DNA of 46,432 nt from Oligoflexus sp. (GCA_014377445.1 JACMPP010000165.1:1-46432), one strand, 5' to 3'. Positions 34,263 through 44,343 are shown, counted from the stretch's first letter. The notes: generated by a model from the letters alone, not told the origin. Program-made: numbers and translations.

Positions 34263-34291
34263 TTGAGATCATCGTGAACGCGTCCAAAGTG

Positions 34292-34313
34292 TCATACCTC
34301 TAGCGGGGTATGA
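34292..34313 (+). terminator. weak hairpin between clpP and clpX
   Basis: TCATACC and GGTATGA form a 7-bp stem with an eight-base loop, followed by a pyrimidine-rich TTTCTCTTCT. It may attenuate read-through to clpX or stabilise the clpP 3' end. Confidence 0.4.
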
Positions 34314-34347
34314 TTTCTCTTCTAGCAGATCCTTAAGGAGTTATCTT

Positions 34348-35652
34348 ATGGCCAGCAAAGACAGCGGCCTGCATTGCAGCTTCTGTGGCAAAGGTCAAAA
34401 AGAAGTCAAAAAGCTAATCGCAGGACCGAACGTCTACATTTGCGATGAGTGTATTCAACTGTGCAACGATATTATCGCTGAAGAAGTTGAAAAAGAAGAG
34501 CTTCTGAACCCGAGCAACAAGATCCCGAATCCAAAAGATATCAAGCGTATCCTTGACGAATACGTGATCGGCCAGGAACGAGCGAAGAAGATTCTCTCGG
34601 TCGCGGTACACAATCACTATAAACGCATCGATCATAAGACATCTCAGGACGAAATTGAGCTTACAAAGTCTAATATCCTGCTCATCGGCCCGACCGGTAG
34701 CGGCAAGACTTTGCTCGCTCAAACACTCGCCCGCATCCTGAACGTGCCGTTCACGATCTCAGACGCGACCAACCTCACTGAGGCTGGCTACGTTGGGGAA
34801 GACGTCGAAAACATCATCCTGAACCTTCTTCAGAATGCTGACTACGATGTAGAGCTGGCCCAGCGCGGCATCGCGTATATCGATGAGATCGATAAGATCG
34901 CTCGGAAGGGCGATAACCCATCGATCACCCGCGATGTATCCGGTGAAGGCGTGCAGCAAGCCCTCCTCAAGATCATCGAAGGTACGATTGCGAACGTCCC
35001 CCCACGCGGTGGTCGTAAGCACCCTCAACAGGAATTCCTACAGGTCGATACATCCAACGTATTGTTCATCTGCGGGGGAGCCTTTGCCGGCCTCGAAGAT
35101 ATCGTCGCTCAGAGGATCGAGACATCGTCCCTGGGCTTTGGCGCCGAGATCCTGTCCAAACGCGAACGGAACGTGACCGACCTTCTCAACAAGGTCACCA
35201 CAGGCGACTTGGCGAAATTTGGTCTGATTCCAGAATTCATCGGCCGCTTGCCGGTTATCTGTTCTTTGGCCCAACTAACCGAAGAAGCGATGATCGACAT
35301 CCTCACAAAACCGAAAAATGCAATTATTAAACAGTTCCAAAAACTGTTTGATTTTGAAAGCGTCGCACTGAAGTTCACTGACGGTGCCCTGCGCGCGGTG
35401 GTTCAGGAAGCGATCAAAAGAAAAACCGGTGCCCGTGGTCTTCGTGCGATTCTTGAAGAATCCATGCTAGAGATCATGTACGAAATTCCGTCAGAAAAAA
35501 CGATAAAAGAAGTGGTCATCACCGAGGAGCTGATCCTCAACGGTGCCCAGGCCATCATCGTTTATCGCACGCCGGAAGAGATGAATGTTTTCAACAACGC
35601 CGCTGCTGTCAAGGAATCCAAAGAACGTGAGTTCGGGAGTGGCGGGAAGTGA
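34348..35652 (+). CDS. clpX: ATP-dependent Clp protease ATPase subunit ClpX
   Basis: ClpX unfolds substrates and feeds them to ClpP. The 434-residue product has an N-terminal C4 zinc domain (CSFCGKGQ...CDECIQLC). The AAA+ core shows Walker A GPTGSGKT (114-121), Walker [10 protein letters not shown], the YVGEDVENI pore loop, the RGG loop [11 protein letters not shown], and the IGF-type loop. AAGGAG lies nine bases before ATG 34348. Length and motifs are normal. Confidence 0.97.
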   Translation: MASKDSGLHCSFCGKGQKEVKKLIAGPNVYICDECIQLCNDIIAEEVEKEELLNPSNKIPNPKDIKRILDEYVIGQERAKKILSVAVHNHYKRIDHKTSQDEIELTKSNILLIGPTGSGKTLLAQTLARILNVPFTISDATNLTEAGYVGEDVENIILNLLQNADYDVELAQRGIAYIDEIDKIARKGDNPSITRDVSGEGVQQALLKIIEGTIANVPPRGGRKHPQQEFLQVDTSNVLFICGGAFAGLEDIVAQRIETSSLGFGAEILSKRERNVTDLLNKVTTGDLAKFGLIPEFIGRLPVICSLAQLTEEAMIDILTKPKNAIIKQFQKLFDFESVALKFTDGALRAVVQEAIKRKTGARGLRAILEESMLEIMYEIPSEKTIKEVVITEELILNGAQAIIVYRTPEEMNVFNNAAAVKESKEREFGSGGK

Positions 35653-35704
35653 TGCGCGCCCTGGAAGTTAGGTTTTAGGTTTCTTCCAAAGAAATATCTT
35701 CTGT

Positions 35705-35729
35705 AAAAAAGACTCGAAAGAGTCTTTTT
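35705..35729 (+). terminator. intrinsic terminator of clpX
   Basis: AAAAAGACTC, a GAAA tetraloop and GAGTCTTTTT form a compact stem-loop, about 50 bases after the stop. It separates lon as its own unit. Confidence 0.85.
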
Positions 35730-35875
35730 GCATTTTCCCATTACTAATAAAACACTGTCTTCCTGTTTTTTCTTACAGTAAGATAATTAAATGAGATCAC
35801 CACAAAGCTACATTAGTGTTTTCTAGGTTAATGCCTAGATGATGCCGCAGAGTACTCACGAGGAGGCAACAACGT

Positions 35876-38404
35876 ATGTCGGATGAGTCTAAAGATGCAA
35901 CATCGAAGCCGGATACCGTGAGAATACCTCTGCTTCCTCTAAGGGATATTCTGGTTTTTCCGTCGACTGTAGTGCCTTTGTTTGTTGGACGGGAAAAATC
36001 GATTCAAGCCCTAGAACAGGCCATGAACGGAAGCAAAGAGATTCTCCTAGCCGCGCAAATCAAAGCCAAGACGAACGAACCCTCTCCCGAAGACATCTAC
36101 AACATTGGAACGATCTCGACGATCCTCCAGCTCCTCCGCCTGCCAGACGGCACGGTTAAGGTCCTGGTCGAAGGTCAACGTCGTGCTCGTATTGTGGATT
36201 TCGTTCAAACGGAAGATTTCTTCCAAGTGAACGCCGAAACTTTGCCTGAGCAACGCGGCAAAGGCCTCGAGAACGAAGCGCTCGTAAGAACCATTAAGAT
36301 GGCCTTCGATAACTACGTTCGACTCAACAAACGCATCCCCCCAGAAATGCTTCTGTCGATCGCCTCGATGGAAGACGAATCCAAGCTTGCCGATACCCTG
36401 GTCGCTCACCTATCGAACCTGAAGCTCCAGGACAAGCAACGTTTGTTGGAAGAAACCAATCCAGCCAAACGTTTGGAAGACCTCTATGGGTATATTCAAT
36501 CTGAAATCGAAATCATGCGTGTGGAGAAAAAGATCCGCGCCCGTGTGAAACGCCAGATGGAAAAAACTCAAAAAGAGTACTACCTCAACGAGCAGATGCA
36601 GGCGATTCAGAAAGAGCTCGGCGACCGTGATGATGGCCGCTCGGAAATCTCTGACCTTGAAAACCTCGTGAAGAACAAAAAACTCCCGGATGACGTTCGC
36701 GAAAAACTTAACAAAGAAGTTCGCAAGCTCAAACACATGTCGCCGATGTCTGCGGAAGCAACAGTCGTGCGTAACTATGTCGATACGATCGTATCGCTCC
36801 CCTGGAATGATCCATCGGAAGACATCCGCGACACCCTCTTTGCGGAGGATGTTCTGAACCGCGATCACTACGGCCTTGAGAAGGTCAAAGATCGTATTTT
36901 GGAATACCTATCCGTCCGTACACTTGTCGATGAGATGAAAGGACCTATCCTTTGCCTCGTCGGACCTCCCGGCGTTGGTAAGACCTCTCTCGCACGCTCA
37001 GTTGCTACGGCAACCGGTCGCCGCTTTGTCCGCGTAGCCCTTGGTGGTGTTCGTGACGAAGCTGAGATCCGTGGTCACCGCCGAACTTACATAGGCTCGA
37101 TGCCTGGTAAAATTATTCAAGCGGTCAAAAAAGCCGGCAAGTCGAACCCGGTCATCCTTCTGGATGAGATCGATAAATTGAGCCAGGACTTCCGCGGTGA
37201 TCCGTCGGCAGCCCTCCTCGAAGTTCTCGATCCCGAGCAAAACCATACGTTCAACGATCACTACCTCGACATCGACTACGATTTGTCGAAGGTCCTCTTC
37301 CTGGCAACGGCCAACTCCCTCCACACGATCCCGCGCCCTCTGCTCGACCGTATGGAAGTGATCTACCTCGCCGGGTACACGGAAGAAGAAAAACTTTCAA
37401 TCGCGCATCAGTACCTGATCCCCAAAACGCAAAAAGATAACGGCCTTGAAAACCAAGACCTTAACTTTGGGCCCAAAGCGGTTCAGGAACTCATTCGCTA
37501 CTACACCCGCGAGAGCGGTGTGCGTAACCTCGAGCGCGAGATCTCATCGGTCTTCCGCAAAGTGGCCCGCAAGTACATGCGCAAAGTCGAAGGCGATGCC
37601 CATATGGAACTCAAGGGCAAAGACAAAGACAGTAAGGAGATGAAGCCACTCAAAGAAAAAGTGGTTCTCATCAAAGACCAGATCTCCGAGAAGATCACCG
37701 AGAAAAGCGTCAACAAATACCTGGGACCACGCAAGTATCGTATTGGCTATCAAAACAGCCACAACGAAATCGGTATGTGTACGGGAATGGCCTGGACGGA
37801 AGTCGGTGGTGACCTTCTTGTATGTGAAGTCGCGGTTCTGCCCGGTAACGGCAAACTCAACATCACGGGCAAACTCGGATCGGTCATGCAGGAATCGGCT
37901 CAAGCGGCCCTCAGTTATGTCCGCTCGCGCTCGAAGTTCCTCAACATCGCGGAAGACTTCTATACCAAAGTCGATATTCACATCCACGTACCGGAAGGCG
38001 CCATCCCGAAAGATGGTCCCTCGGCTGGTATCTGTATGGCCACGGCCCTGACTTCAGCTCTGACCTCGCGTCCCGTCTCCAAAGATGTGGCGATGACCGG
38101 TGAGATTACGCTGCGCGGCCGCGTGCTTCCGATCGGCGGATTGAAAGAGAAGATCATCGCGGCTCACCGTGGTGGGATTCGTAAGATCATCTTGCCGAAA
38201 GAGAATGAGAAGGACTTACACGATTTGCCAAAAAGCATCCTGAAGGACCTGACCATCGTTCCGGTCGAGCATATGGACCACGTCCTCATGCACGCCCTGG
38301 TCTGGAAGCACCCAGATGCTGTGGACTCCGAGCAAGATGAACTCTTTGAGAAACTCAAAAAGGTCACCGAAGCCGAGACGCATCAGCTATCCTTCGCTCA
38401 CTAA
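35876..38404 (+). CDS. lon: ATP-dependent protease Lon
   Basis: Lon is the soluble AAA+ protease of misfolded and regulatory proteins. The 842-residue product has the LonN domain ([13 protein letters not shown]), a coiled region, Walker A GPPGVGKT (363-370), Walker [10 protein letters not shown], and the proteolytic domain with Ser716 in DGPSAG and Lys759 in GGLKEK. A charged Lys/Glu/Asp-rich insert (about 575-600) separates the ATPase and protease domains and makes it longer than the 784-residue E. coli enzyme. GAGGAGG lies nine bases before ATG 35876. TCTAGG and CCTAGA (35822-35839) form an inverted repeat in the leader. Confidence 0.97.
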   Translation: MSDESKDATSKPDTVRIPLLPLRDILVFPSTVVPLFVGREKSIQALEQAMNGSKEILLAAQIKAKTNEPSPEDIYNIGTISTILQLLRLPDGTVKVLVEGQRRARIVDFVQTEDFFQVNAETLPEQRGKGLENEALVRTIKMAFDNYVRLNKRIPPEMLLSIASMEDESKLADTLVAHLSNLKLQDKQRLLEETNPAKRLEDLYGYIQSEIEIMRVEKKIRARVKRQMEKTQKEYYLNEQMQAIQKELGDRDDGRSEISDLENLVKNKKLPDDVREKLNKEVRKLKHMSPMSAEATVVRNYVDTIVSLPWNDPSEDIRDTLFAEDVLNRDHYGLEKVKDRILEYLSVRTLVDEMKGPILCLVGPPGVGKTSLARSVATATGRRFVRVALGGVRDEAEIRGHRRTYIGSMPGKIIQAVKKAGKSNPVILLDEIDKLSQDFRGDPSAALLEVLDPEQNHTFNDHYLDIDYDLSKVLFLATANSLHTIPRPLLDRMEVIYLAGYTEEEKLSIAHQYLIPKTQKDNGLENQDLNFGPKAVQELIRYYTRESGVRNLEREISSVFRKVARKYMRKVEGDAHMELKGKDKDSKEMKPLKEKVVLIKDQISEKITEKSVNKYLGPRKYRIGYQNSHNEIGMCTGMAWTEVGGDLLVCEVAVLPGNGKLNITGKLGSVMQESAQAALSYVRSRSKFLNIAEDFYTKVDIHIHVPEGAIPKDGPSAGICMATALTSALTSRPVSKDVAMTGEITLRGRVLPIGGLKEKIIAAHRGGIRKIILPKENEKDLHDLPKSILKDLTIVPVEHMDHVLMHALVWKHPDAVDSEQDELFEKLKKVTEAETHQLSFAH

Positions 38405-38415
38405 GTACGCGAAAT

Positions 38416-38444
38416 GAGCCATCCTTTGGGGTGGCTCTTTTTTT
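38416..38444 (+). terminator. intrinsic terminator of lon
   Basis: GAGCCATCC and GGGTGGCTC form a 9-bp stem (one wobble pair) with a four-base loop, followed by seven T, 12 bases after the stop. Confidence 0.9.
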
Positions 38445-38548
38445 ATGAGAATTCTCGGCATTGCGCCAGGCAAATTTTTCCCGTGCAAAGATCCACAAAG
38501 CTGCCGATAGCTCCTTTGCGAGAATTCTTGCAGTGGAGAAAGAGCGGA

Positions 38549-39673
38549 ATGGTCACGAAAAAAGCCAAGATGGAACAATCACTAGAATTTATCGAAGGCA
38601 TCAAACGCCGTTGGATGGCGACCGTCGATGCCATCGTCGATCCTTTGATGCTGATCGACAAAGATTATAAGGTGATTCAGGCCAACCAGGCCTTGGCGAA
38701 GATCGCTGGAAAAGATATTAAGAAAGTTGTGGGCAGCCATTGCTATAAAATGTTCGCGGGCCGCGATACACCCTGTCCCGGCTGCAAGCTCCAGGAGAGC
38801 ATCAGCACCGAGACAACCCAAACCTTTGAACTTAATGCGATCGACAATCGTTATTATGAAGTTGCCACACAACCCATTCTCGATGGGAACGGCGTGATCG
38901 AAGGATCCCTTCATATCTATCGAGACCGCACGCTGGCGAAGCAATTGCAAAGCCAACTCATACAAACAGAAAAACTCGCGTCCATCGGCCTCCTCGCTGG
39001 CGGTATCGCTCATGAATTGAATAATCCCCTGGCCGGTATCCTCCTCTTCTCCCAGATGCTCCTCCGCACTGTGAGCAAAGACAGCGTTTACTATCAAGAT
39101 GTGGAAGAGATCGAAAACGCGGCCAAACGCTGCAAGGCGATCGTCGACAACCTCCTCGACTTTGCCCGTCAGCAGCCCGTTGTCTCGGGCGAGTTGAAGG
39201 AAGTCGTCTCCCTGCACGAAGCCCTTGCCGCTGCGCTGCGCTTCTCCACGGCCGGTGGCAAAGCCAACCGCTTTGAGATCATCGAGAAATTTGATGCGAC
39301 CCTCGACGTGAAAGCGACTGGCAACCGCAATAAGCTTATCCAGGTCTTCTTAAACCTCATTCAAAACGCTCTGCAGGCCATGCCAAACGGCGGTCGCCTG
39401 ACTTTGCGCTCGTTTACAACAGAAGACGCGGCCTGGAATGTCATTGAAATTGAAGATTCGGGCGTTGGCATCCCGGCAGCTCATTTGAAGAAAATCTTTG
39501 ACCCCTTCTTCACCAGCAAAGCAGAAGGCGAAGGCACCGGCCTTGGCCTCTCGATCTGCCACGGAATCATCGAAGAACTGGGCGGCAGGATCGAAGTCCG
39601 CAGCAAGCTGCGCAAAGGCACAACTTTTGCGCTTTACTTCCGAGCAACAATTGTACTCCGTGAGGTAGGATGA
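38549..39673 (+). CDS. PAS-domain sensor histidine kinase
   Basis: This 374-residue kinase starts at ATG 38549, after GGAG; the frame extends to 38414 but the added part lies over lon's terminator. There is no membrane helix, so it is cytoplasmic. A PAS domain (about 22-125) carries a Cys cluster, HCYKMFAGRDTPCPGCKL, often seen in PAS kinases that sense redox or metals. The HisKA box is GGIAHELNNPLAG with the phospho-His. The ATPase domain shows NLIQNALQA (N box), DSGVGIP (G1), FDPFFTSK (F) and GTGLGLS (G2). No response regulator adjoins. Its stop TGA overlaps the ATG of the following small ORF. Confidence 0.92.
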   Translation: MVTKKAKMEQSLEFIEGIKRRWMATVDAIVDPLMLIDKDYKVIQANQALAKIAGKDIKKVVGSHCYKMFAGRDTPCPGCKLQESISTETTQTFELNAIDNRYYEVATQPILDGNGVIEGSLHIYRDRTLAKQLQSQLIQTEKLASIGLLAGGIAHELNNPLAGILLFSQMLLRTVSKDSVYYQDVEEIENAAKRCKAIVDNLLDFARQQPVVSGELKEVVSLHEALAAALRFSTAGGKANRFEIIEKFDATLDVKATGNRNKLIQVFLNLIQNALQAMPNGGRLTLRSFTTEDAAWNVIEIEDSGVGIPAAHLKKIFDPFFTSKAEGEGTGLGLSICHGIIEELGGRIEVRSKLRKGTTFALYFRATIVLREVG

Positions 39674-39993
39674 CCATGAGACGATCGTTCCGCCCCCATC
39701 CAGACAGAGCCGTAGTCGTCGTCAGTATACTGGCGTCGCTGCTCTTTGGTTTGGGTTTGAGCGAGATCGTCATGGGTTAATTTCCAAGCACCGTCCCCCT
39801 TCGCGATGTCTTCTTCGCTTCTCACGCCGCAGCCTGGACTGTGGCTCTCAGCACCATCTCTCTCATCTTTGCCTTCGTCGTTCGTAAAGGGAGTTTTCCA
39901 TCCGGGACCGCTCTCTACGCGAGTCAAAGTATCCTTCGTCACTTTCCGCTCGCTCCCGCTTCCCAAAATACTGCGCTTTTCGGAATACCGTAA
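39670..39993 (+). pseudogene. two-helix small membrane protein interrupted by an in-frame TAA
   Basis: The ATG at 39670 overlaps the kinase stop (ATGA), with GAGGTAGG directly upstream. It encodes 36 residues: a basic start (MTMRRSFRPHPDR) and one membrane helix (about 14-35), ending at TAA 39778-39780. The same frame then stays open for 70 more codons to TAA 39991, and opens into a second hydrophobic helix (AAAWTVALSTISLIFAFVV) followed by Arg-Lys-Gly. Together they look like one 107-codon two-helix protein with a single stop. It may be a recent pseudogene, a truncated but functional 36-residue protein, or a read-through product. The end overlaps the convergent Deg-like gene by about 55 bases. 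Confidence 0.5.
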
Positions 39994-41423
39994 CGCTGAC
40001 GAAGTTGATTATGAATCTTGGCTATCCCTTTGTAGGTCAGGATAATCTCTTCGTGTCCCGGCTCAAGTTGAAAACGGGCAAAGCTTTCTTTGCCTTTTTC
40101 CGGCCGATCCAAAGCCTTTGCCATATCGGTAAGGTTGGTCACGGGAATCCCGTTTACGGCCGTAACAAAAGAATCCTCCATCGAGTGATAACCTTTGTTG
40201 AAGTCCAGAGGCAGCACGCGCTGCAATACCAACACCTTCGACTCACCGCCTTGCTGGGGCCAGGAATGAAAAGCATCTTCGAAGAGGTAGGGCAAGGGCG
40301 CCCGTTTTCGCCAGCTCGTTCCCCAGCTTTGCAGGAGGCCTTCGGTTAGCTCCTGAATCAGAAGACCACCAAAAATTGTATAGCGTGGGGGTTCGTCAAT
40401 GATGGAGGGGATTCTTTCAAGCTCCGGACTATAGGGTCCGATGTTTTCCACGATCGTTTTTTCTTCGCCCCCGCGCAGGATCTTCAGTTCAACGGAATCA
40501 CCGCTGTAGATCTCACTCATCATGGCGACGATCGGAATGCGGCCCCAAAGAGGATGCTCGTAGGAACCCCGGGCTGACACCGGTGTTCCATCCAGAGACA
40601 GAAGGATATCACCGCGCTTCAGTACTTTTGCAAAAGCCGAGGTCTTTTTGATGTCCTGGATCCACACACCCTCTTCATACTCACTGGCTTTCCCGTACTT
40701 TCTTAACGCGGGCGAAAGCAGACTGCTAAAGCTGATGCCAAGTTCTGGAAACGAGCGATAGTGGTCTGACTCGCTTTCTTTGACAAAGCGTTTGATCAAA
40801 CTCACCGGGAGGGCAAAGACCGAACTCCCGCTCTGACTGATGGCGGCTCCGACCAGTTTGCCATTTCGAATCAGGGGTTCAAACCATCCGTAGCCCGGTT
40901 TTCGAATTTCAAAGACATATTGCGGCAAACTATAGCTCGTCAGAACACCGGCCTGAAGCTGAACTTCCCGGAGCCTTAACGTTCGTGCAACGAGCGACTC
41001 CCCTTCTGTGCCCTGATAGATCGTGCAATTGGCTCCCAGTTCGAGGTCTTCGCCAAAATCAATCTCACTCAAACCTTCCGGTTCGGTCTCACTGAATTCA
41101 AGTATCGCGAGGTTGGCAACGGGATCGACCATCTTCAGCTTGAGGCCATAGCGCTTGGAATCACCGATTTTCTCGCCTTCAAAATGCTTCGCCGATCGAG
41201 CGGCATAGGCGGATACCAGGATGCGGTGATCCGAGACCACAATACCCATGTGCACCAGCTTTTCGCTTTGTTTGGTCGTCCAGGGCGAATCGAAGTCAGG
41301 TCTCTGCACATAGGAATAGACCTTGATAAGGCTCGACTCCAAACGATCCGAGGCCCGTCCGATGGACGAGACTCCCAAAAGATTCACGAGCAACAGAAGT
41401 CTACACAAAAAGGTCTTTATCAC
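39939..41423 (-). CDS. catalytically inactive Deg/HtrA-like protease homologue with PDZ domains
   Basis: This 494-residue exported protein (signal peptide MIKTFLCRLLLLVNLLGVSS) is a paralogue of the gene just upstream. Aligning the two, the catalytic His site is Tyr73 (SAYAA versus NAHVV). The Asp site is Asn104 (ANLAILEF versus CDLALLEV). The serine loop PGNSGGP is PGYGWFEP, so no triad remains. PDZ-like regions follow (LKRGDILLSLDGTP and LGISF), then the conserved FGGLLIQELTEGLLQSWG. It starts with GTG 41423, overlapping the upstream stop (GTGA), so translation is probably coupled. A regulatory or substrate-binding partner of the active protease is likely. Confidence 0.8.
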   Translation of the reverse strand: MIKTFLCRLLLLVNLLGVSSIGRASDRLESSLIKVYSYVQRPDFDSPWTTKQSEKLVHMGIVVSDHRILVSAYAARSAKHFEGEKIGDSKRYGLKLKMVDPVANLAILEFSETEPEGLSEIDFGEDLELGANCTIYQGTEGESLVARTLRLREVQLQAGVLTSYSLPQYVFEIRKPGYGWFEPLIRNGKLVGAAISQSGSSVFALPVSLIKRFVKESESDHYRSFPELGISFSSLLSPALRKYGKASEYEEGVWIQDIKKTSAFAKVLKRGDILLSLDGTPVSARGSYEHPLWGRIPIVAMMSEIYSGDSVELKILRGGEEKTIVENIGPYSPELERIPSIIDEPPRYTIFGGLLIQELTEGLLQSWGTSWRKRAPLPYLFEDAFHSWPQQGGESKVLVLQRVLPLDFNKGYHSMEDSFVTAVNGIPVTNLTDMAKALDRPEKGKESFARFQLEPGHEEIILTYKGIAKIHNQLRQRYGIPKSAVFWEAGASGK

Positions 41424-42940
41424 GAACCCTCCACTTCCCAGTTAGCCGTTGCTCCATCATCCGCATTCGAGCCAAACCATTTTGCGAGAGGAATCTGATA
41501 CTGCTGAAGGATCGATGTGTCGGCATCCATGGCCGCTTTTCTCTCCAAAACAAGCGGCGTGTCCTGGGCGAGAAATTCAAAGATGAGAAACTCGCCTTTT
41601 TCTTTGTCGATGATCCTCGGGATATCTTCAACCGAGTTCACCTCCTGCCCGTTGAGCCTGAGCAGCACTTCTTCCATAAAGGGGCCGGCGTAGGTATTCA
41701 CCGGATGCGCAAGCCTCTCGCTGAGAACGACGATATCTTTCTTCCCTTGAAACATGTGGAGCTCAGTCGCAAAATTCTGCACATAACGCAAAACCAGAGG
41801 CGCATCATAGACCCAGGACTTACCCCATTCCTGGAGATAATTGCGGGAAAGGGCCGTGAACACGAGACCGCCGATGGTCACATAACGCGGGCGGATCGAG
41901 TACTGGAGACCTGGATCGTAGAAGAGGCCTTTGGCATTCAAGGCAAACTCAACCTTCTTACGCACGCCATCCCGTAAAATATCGAAATGTATTTTGTCGC
42001 CCTTTTGTTTCAAATCATAAAGCGCACGAAAACTCAGGCGTTCATTGAACATAACTATTTTGCCATCGACGCCGATCGGTTTGCCTTCGATGGCCAGGAG
42101 GATATCGCCAGTGAGAAGAGAGCCTTTGGCCGGGGAATAATCTGCTACCTGACTCACTTTCACACCTCCATCGCCTTTTTTCAGTTTGTGATATTCACGG
42201 GTCGCGGCATTTTGAAGAGCGCCTTCCATGTACCAGAGACCTTGCACAGGATGCCCATCGTACTTGCCGTCTTTGATATCGGCGAGAAAGCGTCGAACGA
42301 CGGGCGTGGGAATGATGTAACCCGTGTTTTCAGCGGCCGACTGCGATTGAAAGGCGACACCGACCACCTTATCCTTTTGGATAACGGGGCCACCGCTATT
42401 GCCGGGATTGATCGCGGCATCGACTTGAACAAGGAGATGAGAATCCGCACCGGTATGAACGTAGCGGCGATAGGAAACGCGCGAAACCACCCCTTGGGTC
42501 GTTGACAGTTGTTCGCCGCCGGTCGGATATCCAACGGTGTTCACCATGGCCCGGACTTCCGGAAAATCGGCGAAATTCAGCGCCTGGACATTCTTAAAAT
42601 AGTTGGGATCCGCCACTTCAAGCAGGGCCAGATCGCAGTCATGCGCGATATAGCGAACCCGGGCCGTCATCGGCTTGTCGTCTCCATCCCGCTGAACGGT
42701 AATGAATTTTCCGTCGGCCACGACGTGAGCGTTGGTGAGGATCCCTTCTTTGCCGATATAAAAGCCCGTGCCTGACGATCCGCGGACCGGATCCTGCGTC
42801 CAGGGCTGCTCATAATTGGGTGTTTGGGAGATGACATGAATTTTAAAAAGAGATTTGCGCATAGAGCCGATATTGACGGCGAAAAGATCGCTTGCATTCA
42901 TCCACAGCATGGCGAACAAAAAGGGCAAAAATCGAGTCAT
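41420..42940 (-). CDS. Deg/HtrA-family serine protease with PDZ domains
   Basis: The 506-residue envelope protease starts at ATG 42940 (MTRFLPFLFAML), after GAGGGG; the frame extends to 42973. The signal peptide ends near LFA. The trypsin-like domain has the full triad: His72 in TNAHVV, Asp103 in DCDLALLEV and Ser182 in GNSGGP. PDZ-like segments follow (LLTGDILLAIEGKPI; VLLRLNGQEVNS). The IGGLVFTALSRNYLQEWG element is typical of the DEG9-like group rather than DegP. The downstream inactive paralogue overlaps by four bases, so the two are made together. Confidence 0.9.
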   Translation of the reverse strand: MTRFLPFLFAMLWMNASDLFAVNIGSMRKSLFKIHVISQTPNYEQPWTQDPVRGSSGTGFYIGKEGILTNAHVVADGKFITVQRDGDDKPMTARVRYIAHDCDLALLEVADPNYFKNVQALNFADFPEVRAMVNTVGYPTGGEQLSTTQGVVSRVSYRRYVHTGADSHLLVQVDAAINPGNSGGPVIQKDKVVGVAFQSQSAAENTGYIIPTPVVRRFLADIKDGKYDGHPVQGLWYMEGALQNAATREYHKLKKGDGGVKVSQVADYSPAKGSLLTGDILLAIEGKPIGVDGKIVMFNERLSFRALYDLKQKGDKIHFDILRDGVRKKVEFALNAKGLFYDPGLQYSIRPRYVTIGGLVFTALSRNYLQEWGKSWVYDAPLVLRYVQNFATELHMFQGKKDIVVLSERLAHPVNTYAGPFMEEVLLRLNGQEVNSVEDIPRIIDKEKGEFLIFEFLAQDTPLVLERKAAMDADTSILQQYQIPLAKWFGSNADDGATANWEVEGS

Positions 42941-43118
42941 GAACCCCTCATCGACAAGACCGAGATCATCCACGATTCACGCTTGTCGATTCTGAGAAAA
43001 GACTAAGGAAAATAACATAGAAGTCGGTGGCTTGATCAAAGAATAACAACAAGTTCTTACACTATTGTCTTCGATCAGGCTGCTCCCCACAAGCTTTGTT
43101 TCTCGCGCCAGTCGCGAA

Positions 43119-43859
43119 TTAAAAACGGACTTCCGTGTGAGGGGCGCTCAAGCAAAATCCACTGGTCCAGGGCTTATCGTATTCATATTCTGGCGGTGAT
43201 CCCGTGACCCAGTCGATCACCTTGCAACCGGCAGCGCGTGCCACCCCATCACCGGCTGCCGTATCCCACACCCGAAGGGCGGCAAAGCGCGGATAGATAT
43301 GGGCTTGACCAGACGCGACCCGACAGAACTTGATGGAAGAGCCTATGCGTTGATGTTCCGTAATAGCATTGCGCTCCATAAACTTCGCGAGGGCCGGCTC
43401 CGGGTGAGAATGGCTGGACACGAGAATACAACCTTCAGCCCAGGTCTGCTTCGTCACAACCTTGCCATTTTCCCGATACTCACCGTACCAAGCGCTGTAG
43501 AGCATGCCGCCGAGCGGATCGTAGACTACAGCGACTCCAGGCTTCTTGTCTTCAATCAGCGCGATATTGACCGTAAAACTCGCTCGACGGGCTATGAACT
43601 CCTTGGTGCCATCGAGAGGATCGATCAACCAATAACGACTTGGAGGGGCGGAATAGGTCTTAGGGGCCTCCTCCTCGGAAATGTAGGGGTAGCCGCCGAG
43701 CATTTGCAAACCTTTGAGAATGATCTCGTTCGCCTTCAGGTCAGCTTCCGTGACAGGCGAACTGTCAGCTTTGGTCTGCACGGTAAAATCGTTCTTGGTA
43801 TAAACAGCGAGGATCGCAGCCCCAGCTTCAAGAGCCAGTTGTTCCAATTCTTCAATCAC
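43119..43859 (-). CDS. cysQ: 3'(2'),5'-bisphosphate nucleotidase (CysQ-like inositol phosphatase family)
   Basis: This enzyme removes the 3' phosphate from PAP(S) in sulfate metabolism. The 247-residue start at GTG 43859 has AGGAG eight bases upstream and avoids overlap with the YqeY gene; the frame is open to 43964. Family motifs: SPVTEADLKANEII, the acidic SEEEAP, the metal site WLIDPLDGTKEF, FTVNIALIED, and WDTAAGDGVARAAG. CysQ is favoured over inositol monophosphatase by the LDGTKEF wording and length. It follows the short YqeY gene by 16 bases. Confidence 0.88.
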   Translation of the reverse strand: MIEELEQLALEAGAAILAVYTKNDFTVQTKADSSPVTEADLKANEIILKGLQMLGGYPYISEEEAPKTYSAPPSRYWLIDPLDGTKEFIARRASFTVNIALIEDKKPGVAVVYDPLGGMLYSAWYGEYRENGKVVTKQTWAEGCILVSSHSHPEPALAKFMERNAITEHQRIGSSIKFCRVASGQAHIYPRFAALRVWDTAAGDGVARAAGCKVIDWVTGSPPEYEYDKPWTSGFCLSAPHTEVRF

Positions 43860-43875
43860 TGAGGCTTCTCCTGAT

Positions 43876-44160
43876 TCACGCTGGCGGAAGATAGGCCGCA
43901 ACGATTTCGATTTCTTTTTGAATATCAGCGCGTCTTTCTGTCTCAGTCTCCGGGAAGGCCTCAAAAGATTTTTTGAGTTTCTTATGGTAAGCCTTTACGA
44001 CCTTGCCAGCGCTTTCATCATCGAGCGTGTCTGAGCGTTCTTTCGCAGTCATCGCGTATTTAAAATCGGAGAGCACCATCCGTAAGACCTGAAGTTTAAA
44101 CTTATCTTTGGCTCTCATCGCATTTTTCATATCTTCATTCATGCGTTCCTGTAGGGTCAC
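43876..44160 (-). CDS. short GatB/YqeY-domain protein
   Basis: The start is GTG 44160 (VTLQERMNEDMK), with AAGGAG eight bases upstream; the longer frame to 44202 is less likely. The 94-residue product matches the YqeY N-terminal helical domain: NEDMKNAMRAKDKFKLQVLRMVLSD, then KVVKAYHKKLKKSFEAF and EIEIVAAYLPPA. YqeY proteins are usually near 148 residues and continue after YLP with a tRNA-binding-like half; here the frame stops at that point. It is either a natural short form or truncated. It is likely cotranscribed with cysQ and diverges from rpmG. Confidence 0.8.
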   Translation of the reverse strand: MTLQERMNEDMKNAMRAKDKFKLQVLRMVLSDFKYAMTAKERSDTLDDESAGKVVKAYHKKLKKSFEAFPETETERRADIQKEIEIVAAYLPPA

Positions 44161-44343
44161 AATAACACTCCTTTTCGCAATATCATTTAATCTCATCACC
44201 ATAGATAGCGCACTGGGACTCAGGAGCCAAGAGACAGAAATTCAGCAGGCAAGGCGTTTTTCCTTGAATTCTTTGACGAAGATCTGCTATTCCGGTTTAC
44301 CTGCTTTCTCATAGACGTTTTCTTAGAGTTAAGGATCACCAAG

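Noticed and set aside
39806..40045. 79-codon plus-strand ORF in another frame
   Set aside because: Ser/Pro/Leu-rich, it runs into the coding end of the Deg-like gene, and lies in a different frame from the second membrane helix, which reads better.
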